From Taxillus chinensis (lineage: Eukaryota > Streptophyta > Magnoliopsida > Santalales > Loranthaceae): 64,000 nucleotides of DNA. The DNA lies in contig CM042088.1 of NCBI GenBank assembly GCA_023512835.1, positions 30,715,164-30,779,163 of the forward strand. The letters are read 5' to 3'. The position numbers were made by a program, and so were the translations under genes. The notes beneath the pieces were generated by a model that saw only the letters and a program-made list of their open reading frames with translations, did no database searches and had not been told where the DNA came from. This document shows, in pieces, positions 33,926-45,471 of this stretch (position 1 is the stretch's first letter; every line of letters starts with the position of its first letter).

Positions 33926-35431
33926 TGATGAACGGGTATTTCGTGAGCGAAACCCAAGTGAGGGTTAAGCTACTGTCGTTTAAATTCCTTCTCAAAATAT
34001 TAATTCCCTTAACTAATGCTAAATAGAATAGCGACAAGAAAGGGGTCGATCCCACAGAGATTACCAAGTTATCTAGCTTTAACTCAAATCACCAAATTAA
34101 TCTTGCTTAAAACAATGTCTCGGCAAACAAAATTGTGTTTTAAAATTACTTTACTGAAAACAGAATTACAATTGAAATAACTAAAAACATTGGATTTAGA
34201 ATCAAGGATTAAGGCATCTAGGGTCATAATTTCACCACCCTATGTTATCTCTACTGGTTCATGGTATTAGGGTTGTTTGATTGAAAACATGCTAAACATA
34301 AGCCAAGGACCACAAATGGTCATTGAGGTCCTTTTAAGAGTTGTATGCCAGAATGGTGATCTAAACACACAAACATGCAAAGCCAATAAATCATACTTGC
34401 AAAAGGATAATGATCACACCAATTACAAATAAGTTATGAATCTCAATCCGCCCCAGACTAGGGCTAAGAATACCAAGGTGTACATCCAAAGATAGAAATT
34501 AAGAACAGATTCATAAAACATGCAAAACTCAATCATCCAAACCCAATATTCATAAACACAGCAAAACAACAAGGGGGCTACATTGCTCCCCTAGATTATA
34601 AGAACTACTCACGCATGATTACAAGCAAAACCATAGCAGTAAAGCTAAACATCTTCTTCTAATCCACGCACGCAACAAGGCTTCAAATCCAGGCTCCAAA
34701 ATCCGCGACGGGTGATCGTGACGGGCTGCGCGACGGCTGCTCTCCTAGGTCAAGGAGCAGCCTCCAAGTCGTGAAGCCTCTCTCTCTCTCTAAAAACGTG
34801 TAGGGGGGTCTAGGATAGATAGCATGGGGCGTGGAGCCTCTATTTATAGAGGTTGGATGGGCCTTGAGGTGTGTAACCTAGCCCATCTATCAAAACGACG
34901 TAGTTTTGATAAGTGACACTTCAAACTTTAAAATCTCTATCTTCCATCCACAATTTGGACATGGGCCTTCAGGAACAAATGATCAGCATTAAAAAACGAT
35001 AGGATCGGTCCAAAAATATCTCTGCACGTCAATTTGCACGTGATATGGTGAATTCACGTGCAGCTCCAAATCAGCTCAAACTTCTCCCCAAGCTTCCTTG
35101 CATCCTGTAGAGGCCTGAGAAGCAAAAATAGGCTTGCACGTGATATGGTGAATTCACGTGCAACTCCAAATGCTCTGAAATTTCTGTGGTAGGTAGAAGA
35201 CATTATTCTAAGCAACTTTTGTTCTTGCACGCCAATTGTTTGAGGCCATCTACTATATGAAAAGTGAGCTCCAAAATCTGGCAAAACAGCTTAAAAATGC
35301 ATGTATTTGCAAATAGCATCTTTCTAGGGGTTAGAGCAAATATATATGATATATGAAGCAATAAGGCTCTAATCATGCTCTTAAACATCCTAAATAAACA
35401 CTAGAATAACGGTATAAAATGCGCGTTATCA
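33926..35431 (-). repeat. Element B 3' LTR (1506 bp)
   Basis: TGATGAACGG to GCGTTATCA on the plus strand. About 100 bp longer than the 5' copy because the latter lacks a stretch after 46270 (compare 34390-34510). TATA at 34840-34849. Confidence 0.93.
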
Positions 35432-37009
35432 AATACACCACACTTGAACCACTGCTTGTTGTCAAGCAAAAACATACAAGCATGCAAAAATAAAATAAAC
35501 ACGCAGTCAAACGGAAGAAAAATAAAATAACAATCAAGGAGAATCATGGTTTCCTAAGCATGCAACTCTATCATGATGAAATGAGAATTTAAGCATCAAA
35601 ATGAGTCATAGCTTAGTTCATTCATGTCAATATCCCTAGTCCAACAACCATGCAATATCACCACTTAAATTTCAGATATGAGCAAGCAATCCATGATAAA
35701 ATAGCACCTAGTTTCCCTTTAAGTTCTTAGCAAGGATAAGCAGCCTCACTCAAATATAATAATTCTCAAGCCCAATACCGATCAATGAACAATGGATGGA
35801 AAACTCTATCTCTACACTCGCCATCAGCTATTGATTAAGTACTTGCCAAGTAATCATGAGAGTTCCCTATTGTGCTCATCAAAGAAAACACACCCTCTAT
35901 TCTACTTTATTTGAACTCACACTCTAGTCTACTAACTGAATAAACAAAACATGAGCCAAAGAATTGAGCTCAACATTCTTAAAACAAAACACAATTCAGC
36001 CAATGTGGCTTCACAACTAAATAATCACACATAAGCATCAAGCCAGTGTGGCTTTTATTCTGAATCTTTTTTTCTATTTTTTCTATTTTTTAAGTAATAA
36101 CCTTACAAGGTTGCATTTTATGCTCTCCCTTGATGGATTATTCATTCTTTTTTTTACTCACATAACACATAAATAAGATTGATTTTTCTAATGCATACCC
36201 CTTGCCATTTTGCTACATAAGGAGAGACAGAAATTCATTGATGTCTCACATCCCATTTCCCAATTAAATGATGGCTTTTTCACATTCTATATCACAACCT
36301 TTTATATTTACAACACAACAAACAAAAATTAGGATACATATGAAGTCAAAGTGACTTAAAGGTTTTGCACCCTAACTAAACACCAAACATTGAGCACTAA
36401 TAAGTAATCACATGCTTACTTGACTCCTACCATTAAATAACTAATATTTAGTGCAGAGAGGAGTATCAGATCAAACTATTACCCATAAACCATAAATGTC
36501 ACTCAAGGGCTAAAAAGAAGTTTTTCTCATGTTTTCTTTTTATTTTTGTCACTCAACTTTAAGGATCACTAAAGTCTATCTTAGCATGTTATGCTCAGCT
36601 AATATTCAAACTTCAGCTCCAAAAACATGGTGATATCATTCAAAAGATAAAGACATGATTAAACCAATTCAGAGCACATTTTAACTACTTTAATACCCTT
36701 ATCACAACATGATACTAATGTGGCCCAAAAAGTAAAATTTGTAGGCCAAAATTGCATACTTAATATCCATGTCTCCACATGCAAATCACTCAAGCAGGCA
36801 ACTCAAACAATCATGCAAAAAAAATTTTGTTTTTTTTTTAACATGCAATCACATAACATAAAAGATAAGCAAGTGGCTAAAGTCACTCCCCATACACCAC
36901 ACTTAAAATATGCTATGTCCTCATGGCATAAAATAGGGAGTAGGAAAAACACTTACCCCTGGTTTGGCACACTGTAATAGTAGATGACATTGGCCACCAT
37001 TCGTCGCAC
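35432..37009 (-). other. Element B 3' untranslated region
   Basis: No gene. Closely related to 831-2390 in element A. The minus-strand sequence GTGTGGTGTATT beside the LTR is the probable polypurine tract. Confidence 0.7.
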
Positions 37010-37527
37010 CTAAGCCACAAAGTCAACCGACGTCTCGCCGCGCACTTCCCAAGTTTCCTTCCCTTGCAGAATAGCCATCATGTAGTAGCAAGCAAAGATC
37101 CCACAGCTGAATTGGTCAGGCTGTTGGGGAATTTGCATTTCGTTGTAGTGAATAAGAGGGAGCTTGTCCGCCAACAAGCCTTCTTTGATCATCGCCGCTT
37201 TGATTCGTTTGATGAACCCATGCACTAACTGTCTTTTCCGTCTGGTAAACCCTTCGCCTTGGCTTGGATCATATAGCACGGCATGTCCTACATCCAAATT
37301 CAAACGGACCAATACATAGTGGCGGTCAATGTGCACCGGAATCAGCACCTCATGCATACCATGCCAAGGGCGGTGCCCTTCATTCTCACCATTGATGCAT
37401 TGGCGCCACACCTCTTCGGACAAGGGTTGATTGTATATCTCACACAGCATGATGGAAGTGAACTGAGCTAAGGGGTAGTTATGAGGCTCAGCCTCCACTA
37501 CATAGCGCATGGTCCTGCAGAAGAGGT
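37010..37527 (-). CDS. Ulp1/C48-type cysteine protease domain at the end of B accessory ORF (catalytic residues intact)
   Basis: About 170 codons, open to the stop at 37010. C48 catalytic order is complete: His in DRHYVLVRL (codon 37319-37321), Asp in AVLYDPSQ (37268-37270), oxyanion Gln in IPQQPDQ, and Cys in FSCGIFAC (37103-37105). The aromatic partner after His is Tyr where Trp is usual. Family members remove SUMO-like modifiers. It ends the polyprotein begun at 39308. A methionine at 37510 could start a shorter product, but homology to longer Ulp1 domains and the E layout favour fusion to the upstream linker. The frame upstream is interrupted at 37528. Confidence 0.8.
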
Positions 37528-38559
37528 CTATCTCTTCGGAGTAGAGATATTCATTCTCGAGATCCTCTTTAGGCCAAAAGGGGTGAAGATATCATTATCC
37601 CGTATAAAGCGAGCCCTCTGAACCGTGGAATTGATGAACTCTTCAAATGCTGCTTGGCTCTCGTCGGATGATAAAGCTGGATTAATGATTAAATGGATAG
37701 GAGGGCCAAGAAGGTCTTCAGGTTCAGCAGGCATGTATGTACCCCAAGAGACAGGATGTATAACAGGCACAAGAGCCTGAGAATATGCAGGATCAATAAA
37801 AGGCTAGAAGGGTGAATACCCTTCTGCTGGCTCTGTCTCCTCTTGAGGCTGGAAGGGTGAATACCCTGTTGCTGGCTCTGCCTCCTCTGGGTGATAGTAG
37901 GATGGCCTAGCTGAAGATTCTGGTTGAGGTGGATCCGCCTGGGCTGGATAAGAAGCTTCAGGGGATGGAGAGGGTTCTTCATCAGATATCTCCACTATAG
38001 GAGAACGTTTTGATGCTTTCCTCTTGCTCAAGGCCTTCCACATTTTGCCTAAGAGGCCTTTGACTTCTTTGTTGTCCTTCCTCAGGGCTTCCACCTCGCA
38101 CTGGGTTCTGGCATTTGCCTCCCTGAGCTACTGTGTTTCTTGCCTCCAAGCTTCGGTAGATGCAGTAGGAGGAGCTTCTGGGGCTTCTCATGCTCTAGGA
38201 GATGCATGAGCAGCTACGTCTGGGGCCTCCCATGCTCTAGTTCTAGGTCGTGAAATAGCTTATTGGTCTCTAGAGATGAGTGCCATTAATTCTTCAAATT
38301 GGGCACTAGTGATGTGCCCATTAGTGACTGCCCAATTGATGACCTCCACTTCGCTCACCACCTGCCCACGAATGCCTTGAAAGAAATTGAAAATATCTTC
38401 TTTGTGTACATTGAACCGCATGTACATGGCGGTGAGTCCGTATAGAGTCTGCTTCCTTTGATCCAAATGAGGAGAGGTCTCCCTTGCAAAGTCGGTGGAT
38501 CGCTCCACATGAACACTATGCCTAGCGGGTGTGATGGAGGAGGAACATTGGTTGCCCAA
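37528..38559 (-). pseudogene. Linker region of B accessory ORF
   Basis: Three overlapping pieces in different frames. 38260-38559 continues the N-terminal domain after a frameshift and includes MYMRFNVHKEDIFNFF. 37804-38094 is a basic helical stretch (LRKDNKEVKGLLGKMW) followed by a Pro/Glu/Ser-rich tail with a 16-residue repeat (EEAEPATGYSPF, then EETEPAEGYSPF). 37528-37770 precedes the protease. Such a coiled-coil and PEST-like linker is common between the N-terminal plant transposon domain and Ulp1 in large ORFs, but I cannot assign a function. Confidence 0.55.
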
Positions 38560-39308
38560 TGACCTCTGGTACTGATCCCCAAACCCCCTTCAGCATGCAA
38601 TACTCTTAACACCCAATGAGAAGGAAAAGTGATGCTATCCATGGAGGAAAAATGCAAAGCAGGCATTTTTTGAAATATTAAACACAAAAATCTGCCATTT
38701 ATCTGCTTTGATGAGTTTTTCTTCCACCATTTAAAAATGGTAGTGGCCCAATCCACATTTAGCGTATGATCAATGCTATACATGAACTCCAGGTGTGGCT
38801 TAGGCACACTATCTATCCCACTGGTCTGAATCAATAAGCATTTCCCTACCAGGTAGGCTAGGCATCTAAATCTTCCAACAAAACCATTCTTGGTATACTG
38901 CCTTCGACTTTGAAATTTTCTAGCATAGTTGCATGTAGTACCAAATTCTCCTAGGCTTAGCTGAGGGAAGCTATCACCGGGTGCAGGGAGGTTAAAGCAA
39001 TGTCTAATAATTTCAGGGGTAATTCTGACATAAACCCCTTGCACAACCCCTATCAATTCATCCTCACTCACATAGGCAGATGCATAAAATTCTTGTAGGG
39101 CAGAGTATGAAATAGCTGGCTGGGCAGATACTAACCTTTGTAATCCCAGATTTTGAATTTTAAGAGCCACCTCTCTAACCCAGCCCAGCTCTAAAGCCTC
39201 CAAAGCCTGCATATCAAGAGCATGCCCCAAGAGTATCTCCTCCTCAGGTTGGCTATCAGCACTAGGTGAGTGCACCTCCTCCTGGCCAGTCCTCCTTGTG
39301 CGCACCAT
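38355..39308 (-). pseudogene. Accessory ORF of Athila element B: plant-transposon-domain protein, N-terminal part
   Basis: I place the start at 39308 (MVRTRRTGQ), because 45 further upstream codons would overlap the CT-rich leader. Residues about 90-230 form a domain with LQEFYASAYV, VQGVYVRITPEIIRHCFNL, FRCLAYLVGKCLL, GIDSVP and LEFMYSI. It aligns with copia E and F through ITP(E/Q)(I/V)IR, RC.A.....CLL and DSVP...L..MY. A frameshift near 38500 moves the true frame to the linker ORF. It sits after integrase, where Athila elements carry an env-like ORF. PF20167/ATHILA ORF1-like by memory, unverified. Confidence 0.65.
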
Positions 39309-39430
39309 CTTTGGAATGAGAATAAAAGCAAAGAGCAGAAAACTGAAGAGCAAAAGAGCAAAAGAGCAGAGTTTCTCTAATACTCAGATCTGGAGTGATT
39401 TTGGTGTGGAAGCCTTTGAAGATGGCCTCT

Positions 39431-39440
39431 CTTTATATAG
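39431..39440 (-). promoter_or_regulatory. Internal TATA box upstream of B accessory ORF
   Basis: Minus strand CTATATAAAG, 123 bp before the ATG at 39308. A CT-rich leader with a repeated TTTGCTC motif follows. Upstream (39470-39900) lie several GCACGTG sites like those of the LTR U3. The layout is that of a complete plant promoter. Confidence 0.55.
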
Positions 39441-40187
39441 CATGTAGAAGGAAAGATGCTCCAATTGGTGTGATACACGTGCCCCTAAATTTTCAGAGTG
39501 TTCTGACCAAAATAGCCCTTGCACGTGAATTGGTTGAATTGGCATGCAGGTCAGAATCGTCCCAAACTTTGGTGGTGGGTCCCCCTTAAGCTGGCAAGCA
39601 ATAGTCCCTTCTGCACGTGAATTGTTTGAAGCTTCTAGGAGGGCTAAAACCGGTAGTTTGCATTTTCGAGCCTCCATATGATAGCTAGAAATTCGCGTGC
39701 AAGAGTAAACGTGATTCACATGGTCTTCATCTATCATTCCAGAAAGTTACAGCTCAAAAGGAGGTGCACGTGAATTGGGCAATTCATGTGCAAATTCACG
39801 TTCAGGCCCAAACTGGCCCAAATTTCTCCACTTAGTTGCTTGTGCATTATGGACCATCTTTAAGTCTTGCACGTGAATTGTTTGAGCCCATCTTCAAGCA
39901 CTTTTGGGCTTCACTTGCTCCTTGCTCCTTGACTTTGACTTTAAAAATAATTCCACAAGTTCAGGACCTAATAATTTGCTCATCCTGCAAATGGTTAGTT
40001 AAGAAAGGAACAAAGTCTCCTGCACAATGGTTAGCTTGCAAACAAATTTATTGAATAAAATAAATAAAAGAAAATAACATAAAATAAAACATAGCAATAA
40101 ACATTGGGTTGCCTACCAACCAGCGCTTTATTTAAAGTCTGTAGCTAGACTTTCAGTTATGATCATGCAATGGTGAAAGAGAGGGAA
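39441..40187 (-). other. Element B inter-ORF region (putative accessory promoter)
   Basis: No reading frame. Contains GCACGTGAATT-type palindromes at about 39520-39545, 39610-39630, 39760-39800 and 39868-39885, and resembles the LTR U3 (for example 46800-46990) in motif order. The end near pol (40100-40160) is shared with element A at 2655-2705. Confidence 0.5.
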
Positions 40188-41190
40188 TCAACTATCTCCC
40201 TCTCGAGTTGAATCAAAGTATGGTTTCGATCTGTTGCCATTCACCCAAAATTTCTTGCCATCTACGACTTGGAGCTCAAAGCTCCCATATGGCTTCTTAT
40301 CAACTATCACAAAAGGTCCCATCCACTTGGACCTTAATTTTCCAGGAAATAACCTCAACCTTGTGTTAAATAGAAGAACTTTCTGCCCTAAGGTTAAAGG
40401 TTCATTGTTGAGTTGCCTATCATGCCATTTCTTAGTTCTTTCTTTGTAAAATTTAGCACTATCATAGGCATCCAGCCCTAAGCTCATCTAACTCAATTAA
40501 TTGAGTCATCCTAAGCTCCTTGGTCTCTTGTGGGTTAAAATTTAACTTCTTCAAGGCCCAATGAGCCTTGTGTTCTAGTTCCACAGGCAAGTGACATGCC
40601 TTACCATATAAAATACGGTAAGGTGACATCCCAATGGGAGTTTTGTAAGCTGTCCTATATGCCTATAAGGCTTCATCAAGCCTTTGAGACCAATCTTTCC
40701 TATTGGCTCCAACAGTTTTCTCTAAAATGACCTTAATCTCTCTGTTGGACACTTCTGCTTGTCCATTAGCTTGCGGGTGGTAGGCTAAAGACTTCCTATG
40801 AGTGACACCATACTTGTTCAATAATTTGTCAAACAATTTGTTGCGAAATGACTACCCTCATCATCGATTATAGCCCTTGGTGTCCCAAAATGGCAAAAGA
40901 TGTTCCTAGTAAGGAAGTGAGTCACAACCCTAGCATCATTCACTCTAGTAGGAATAGCTTCTACCCACTTAGACACATAATCCACAGACAAGCAAAATGT
41001 ATGAATACCCATCGAATTGGGGAATGGCCCCATAAAGTCAATGCCCCAAATGTCAAAATTTTCAACCTGGAAGGATTCCAGTTAAGGGCATCTCATTTTT
41101 CCTAGACAGACCACCTACCCTTTGACATCTATCACACTTTTTGATGTGGACATAGGTGTCATTCACCATGTGAGGCCAATAAAAGCCACA
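40188..41190 (-). pseudogene. Integrase core and C-terminus of element B
   Basis: Core pieces: [20 protein letters not shown] and VEAIPTR (41033-40960), then [12 protein letters not shown] near 40860 with the second Asp, and (in another frame) [17 protein letters not shown] near 40770 with the catalytic Glu. The C-terminal domain 40188-40487 has LGQKVLLFNTRLRLFPGKLRSKW and GPFVIV, typical of Athila integrases. Many stops and shifts separate the pieces, so it is inactive as written. No chromodomain, as expected for this lineage. Confidence 0.8.
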
Positions 41191-41814
41191 CTACATGATT
41201 TTGGCCACAGTTCTTTGCACCCCAAAGTGGCCCCCATAATGTGATGCATGACAATGATGTATTATGTCATCTACCTCCTCCTCAATGACACACTTTCTAA
41301 TGATTTGGTCAGAACACCTCCTATAAAGAATTGGGTCTTCCCAAATGAATTTCTTAGCATCCACTAACAATTTCTTTCTCTGGTGGTAGTCTAACTGCTT
41401 GGGTATGAACCCAGTGGCTAAATAATTTGCTATGTCAGCAAACCAAGGAAGATGATGCACCTCAAACAACATCTCATCAGGAAAGTCATCTACAATGGGT
41501 AGAGACTTAGGTGCATTCTCCACACGGGAGAGGTGATCAGCCACAGGATTTAGGGCTCCCTTTGTGTCTCTAATTTCAAGGTCAAATTCCTGTAAGAGGA
41601 GAACCCACCTAATCAAACGTGGCTTAGCTTCTTTTTTAGCAAACAAATATTTCAATGCAGCATGATCAGTATAAACAATGACTTTAGACCCAAAAAGGTA
41701 GGGTCTAAACTTGTTGCAGCCATAAACCACGGCTAGCAACTCTTTCTCAGTGGTGGTATAGTTCTGTTGAGCATCATCTAAGGTCTTACTAGCATAGTAA
41801 ATGACCCTAAACAC
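41191..41814 (-). pseudogene. RNase H and integrase zinc-binding domain of element B
   Basis: About 205 open codons: [21 protein letters not shown] and [14 protein letters not shown] (RNase H Glu and Asp positions), [10 protein letters not shown] (final Asp), then the integrase N-terminal histidines in [13 protein letters not shown]. The cysteine pair CDRCQ follows beyond the stop at 41191 (TAG in place of Trp or Tyr). Confidence 0.85.
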
Positions 41815-41826
41815 CTTTTATCGCCT

Positions 41827-42711
41827 TTACCCTAAGATTACCCCCACAGCATAATTACTCGCATCACACATTAGCTCAAAAGGCTGAGCCCAGTCAGGTG
41901 TGACTATAATAGGTGCAGTGACTAACTTACCCTTGAGGATGTTGAAAGCTTCTAAGCAATCTGCATTAAACTCAAAGCTTGTGTCTTTTTCTAACAACCT
42001 ACTCATGGGTTTTGCAATTTTTGAGAAGTCCTTAATGAATCTCCTATAAAAGCCAACATGGCCAAGGAAACTTCTCACTCCTTTTTCATTGGTTGGAGGT
42101 GGCAGAGTCTCAATAGTGGAGATTTTTGCCTTGTCTACCTCCAAACCATGTGCAGACACCTTGTGCCCTAGAACTATCCCCTCAGTTACCATGAAATGGC
42201 ATTTCTCCCAATTTAGGACTAGTTCCTTCTCCTCACATCTCTCTAAGACCACATCTAGATTTTTCAAGCACTGTTGGTAGGAGGAACCAAATACCAAAAA
42301 GTCATCCATGAAGACCTCCATGATCTCCTCAACCAAACCCTGAAAAATGGCCATCATACACCTTTGAAAGGTGGCAGGGGCATTACAAAGCCCAAATGGC
42401 ATTCTCCTAAATGTAAAAGTGCCAAAAGGGCACGTGAAGGTGGTCTTTTCTTGGTCCTCGGGCTTAACCATGATCTGATTATACCCGGAATAGCCATCTA
42501 AAAAGCAGTAGTGACTATAGCCAGCAAACCTATCTAACATTTGGTCAATGAAAGGAAGAGGAAAATGATCCTTCATAGTAGCCTTGTTCAGCTTTCTATA
42601 GTCAACACACACTCTCCACCCCGTCACAGTGCGAGATGGGATCAATTCATTTTTCTCATTTTTAATCACGGTCATGCCCCCTTTCTTGGGCACAACATGC
42701 AATGGACTCAC
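41827..42711 (-). pseudogene. Reverse transcriptase of element B
   Basis: About 295 open codons from VVPKKGG to DASNYAVGVILG. Contains VCVDYRKLNKATMKDHFPL, FLDGYSGYNQI, MPFGLCNAPATFQRCM and the polymerase box FMDDFLVFG (42286-42312), with both catalytic Asp residues. It looks intact across the catalytic fold but is cut off from RNase H by a stop at 41827. Confidence 0.9.
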
Positions 42712-43990
42712 CCACTAACTATCGGAAATAGCATAAATTATACCCGCATTTTTCCATTTTAAAATTTCTTTTCTAACAACTTCTTTCATGGCAGGGTTTA
42801 ATCTTCTTTGTCTTTCAGAAAGTGGGTTTAAAATCATCATTCATCAAAATTTTATGCATGCAAATCCCTGGACTAATACCCCTAATGTCTTCAATGTTCC
42901 ATCCTAGGGCCTTTTTGTGTTTCCTAAGGACTTCTAGCAATTGAGTGCACTCCACATCATTCAAATTAGAAGCAACAATGACAGGGAATTGATGTGTAGA
43001 GTCTAGAAATTTGTACCTTAGGTGTCCAGGCAGCTCCTTCAGTTCTGGAGTTGGAGGCACGTCATCTTCTTTCTCCTCCTCAGCTTGCTCCAGAGAGTTT
43101 GTAGTTTGCTCATCTTCCTCAGCTGTCAAGTACATCTCTTCATCTTGTTGAGCTTCTATAAGCTAAAGGGCTCCATTATTGGTGGTGGTAATTTCTTCCG
43201 CCAAGTAGTCTTCCACCAATTCCTCAAGGTCTTCAACCCAAAGGCAGTCCTCCTCCTCTTGACCTTGCAAAGCCTTCCCCATGTGGAAGACTAAGGTCTC
43301 CTCATTAATTCTCGAGTTAGCTGCCCTTGAGCAACATCAATCAATGCACAACCCGTTCGAGAAATGGTCTTCCAAGGAGTAGCTGAACTCCTCTATCTTC
43401 TTCCATCTCCAAAACTACAAAGTCCCTGGAAATATGAAGGAGCCCACTTTGACTAACACGTCTTCAATTATCCCTTCAGGCCTTCCAGGAGACCGGTCAA
43501 GAACCGCAATGATATGGAAGTGGGCTTCATGCCCTTAAGCCCAAGCCGCTTGTACAAAGCAAAGGAGATCAAATTGATGCTGGCCCCTAAATCACATAGG
43601 GCCCGCTCTTTGCGGTGCATTGCCAATCACACAAGGGAGATTAAAATTGCCCAGATCTTTATGCTTGATGGGCAAACTCTGTTGAACAACACTGCTCACC
43701 TCGTTAGTGACTGCCACCGTCTCATGATCCCCATATTTCCTCTTCTTCATCACAAAATCTTTGATGTACTTTCTGTACCTAGGCATCTACTCCAAGATTT
43801 CCACAAATGGAATGTTAATTTCAAGCCTCTTGAACAAACTCAGAAAGCGCTCATGCTCTTCTTCAACCCTCCGGTTCCTCGGCCTCCGAGGAAATGGCAT
43901 AGTAGGCCTGAGCTCTTGCCTCTGTTCTTCGCCTATTCTGTCTTGACTCAATCCTGGTCCTTCTTTTCTTGCACTCTTTCTTGACTTTAT
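42712..43990 (-). pseudogene. Protease and protease-RT linker of element B
   Basis: YRKYIKDFVMKKRKYGDHETVA (43780-43700) leads to NLPCVIGNAPQRA, then across a frameshift at about 43590 to ALCDLGASINLISF near 43600-43550, the Athila protease active site (DLG in place of DTG). Further down 42815-43135 is acidic linker with LPGHLRYKFL and PVIVASNLND, preceding RT. Several frameshifts and stops. Confidence 0.7.
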
Positions 43991-44455
43991 CTCGATTTTC
44001 CTTGGTCATCAGCTTCCAAGGGTCTGCTCTGTTCTTCTGGAATTACCTTCTTCTTAGGCTCTTCAGCTTCTTTCAGTGCCTTCCCGCTTCTTAGAGTAAT
44101 AGCCTTGCAGCTCTCCTTGGGGTTCACCTTAGTATCACTTGGAAAAGATTTAGCTCAGACTCCTTGATTTACATTCTGGGCCAAACTCACAAGCAGCTTT
44201 TCTATACTCTTCATTGAAGATTCCATGGTGACTACCCTTTCCTCCAAATTATCCTCTCTTTTGGTTGGCTCATCCACATTCTGATATACCCTTCCTCTTT
44301 GCTGTTGAGGTTGAGGTCATGTCTCGCTCGAATCCTAGAGGTGGGTGTAAATAATTATCCGTAGCATACGGATTCTGCTTCATCCCTGGGGGCACATATT
44401 TGTACTGAAATGAGGTATCTCCCCCTCGGTTCTGGTTTTTCTGAAATGGCTGAGA
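43991..44455 (-). pseudogene. Gag C-terminal linker of element B
   Basis: Broken frame containing a helical stretch (ESSMKSIEKLLVSLAQ near 44200) and NPKESCKAITLRSGKAL near 44100. The latter is the conserved gag-protease junction of Athila-like elements. Element A keeps both motifs. Confidence 0.6.
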
Positions 44456-45471
44456 CTACTGCTGGTTCTGGTTGTACCCTTGTTGTTGTTGTTGAGGATA
44501 AAATTGCTGCTTTTGATACAAGCCCTTTCCTCCAACATAATTTGCTTCTTTAGCTCCACTCCAGCCCTGCTCAGCTACTGGTAAAGCTTCTTGTGATCCT
44601 TCAACTTTAAGAGCCAATACTTCCATGCCTTTCACTAAAGCTTGAATCTGTGCTTGCATATCATTGGAAAAATTATCAACTGAAGCTATCTTCTCCCTTG
44701 GCTTTGAAGTACGCACATTAGACCACTAGCAATCAGCTAATGACAGCCTCTCCAAGAGCTCTGCTGCTGCGTCAGGCTCTAGATTCATCAAGCATCCTCC
44801 AGCAGCTGCATTCACCTTGTCTTGTGAGTGGGACTGAAGACCTGTGTAGAAAGATTCAATTTGAATCCACTGGGGTCTTCCATGATCAGGGCATCTTCTC
44901 ACTAAGTCTTTGAAACGCTCCCAAGCTTCATGAAGAGTCTCCATCTCATCTTGCCTGAATCTGCTAATCTCCCCTCTGAGCTGGATCACCTTGGAAGGAG
45001 GGAAGTACTTTGACATGAACTTGGTCTGCATCTCCTCCCAAGTGTTGATTGAACCTGCTGGGAGACTGTTGAACCAGCCAGGAGCTCTATCCCTTAAAGA
45101 GAAAGGGAAAAGCCTTAGCTTTATTGCCTCCTCCGATACATTGTTGATCTTTATGGTGTCGCACATCTGGTAGAACCTCATCAAATGCTGGTGTGGATCA
45201 TCCATGGTTGTTCCTCCAAACGCGTTGTTGCTCACCATGTTGATCAACGCCGGCTTCACTCGAAGCTATTTGCTTGGACTCTTGTCTGCCGAATCCCCGA
45301 ATAATGGTCCGACATCATCGGTCTCGCATAGTCTAAGAAGGTTCTGGGCATAAACCTATTACCCTCTTCTTCTGGATATTGGCCATTGTAATTGGCCCCT
45401 CCTGCTGGGGCACCACCATCAGGCCTTAAATCTGCCATCAATTCACCTACCGAATGCTCTAAGCCTTGCAA
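44456..45471 (-). pseudogene. gag of Athila element B
   Basis: Core 44726-45259 reads KPALINMVSNNAFGG, HLMRFYQMCDTIKINNVSEE, LRLFPFSLRDRAPGWFNSL, FMSKYFPPSK and TLHEAWERFKDLVRRCP: the Athila/Ty3 gag domain. Upstream 45256-45471 holds the N-terminus, joined by a one-base loss at 45258. Downstream a TAG at 44726 (Trp or Gln expected) separates a Gln-rich tail (44456-44716). No zinc knuckle is visible, which is usual for this lineage. Confidence 0.88.
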
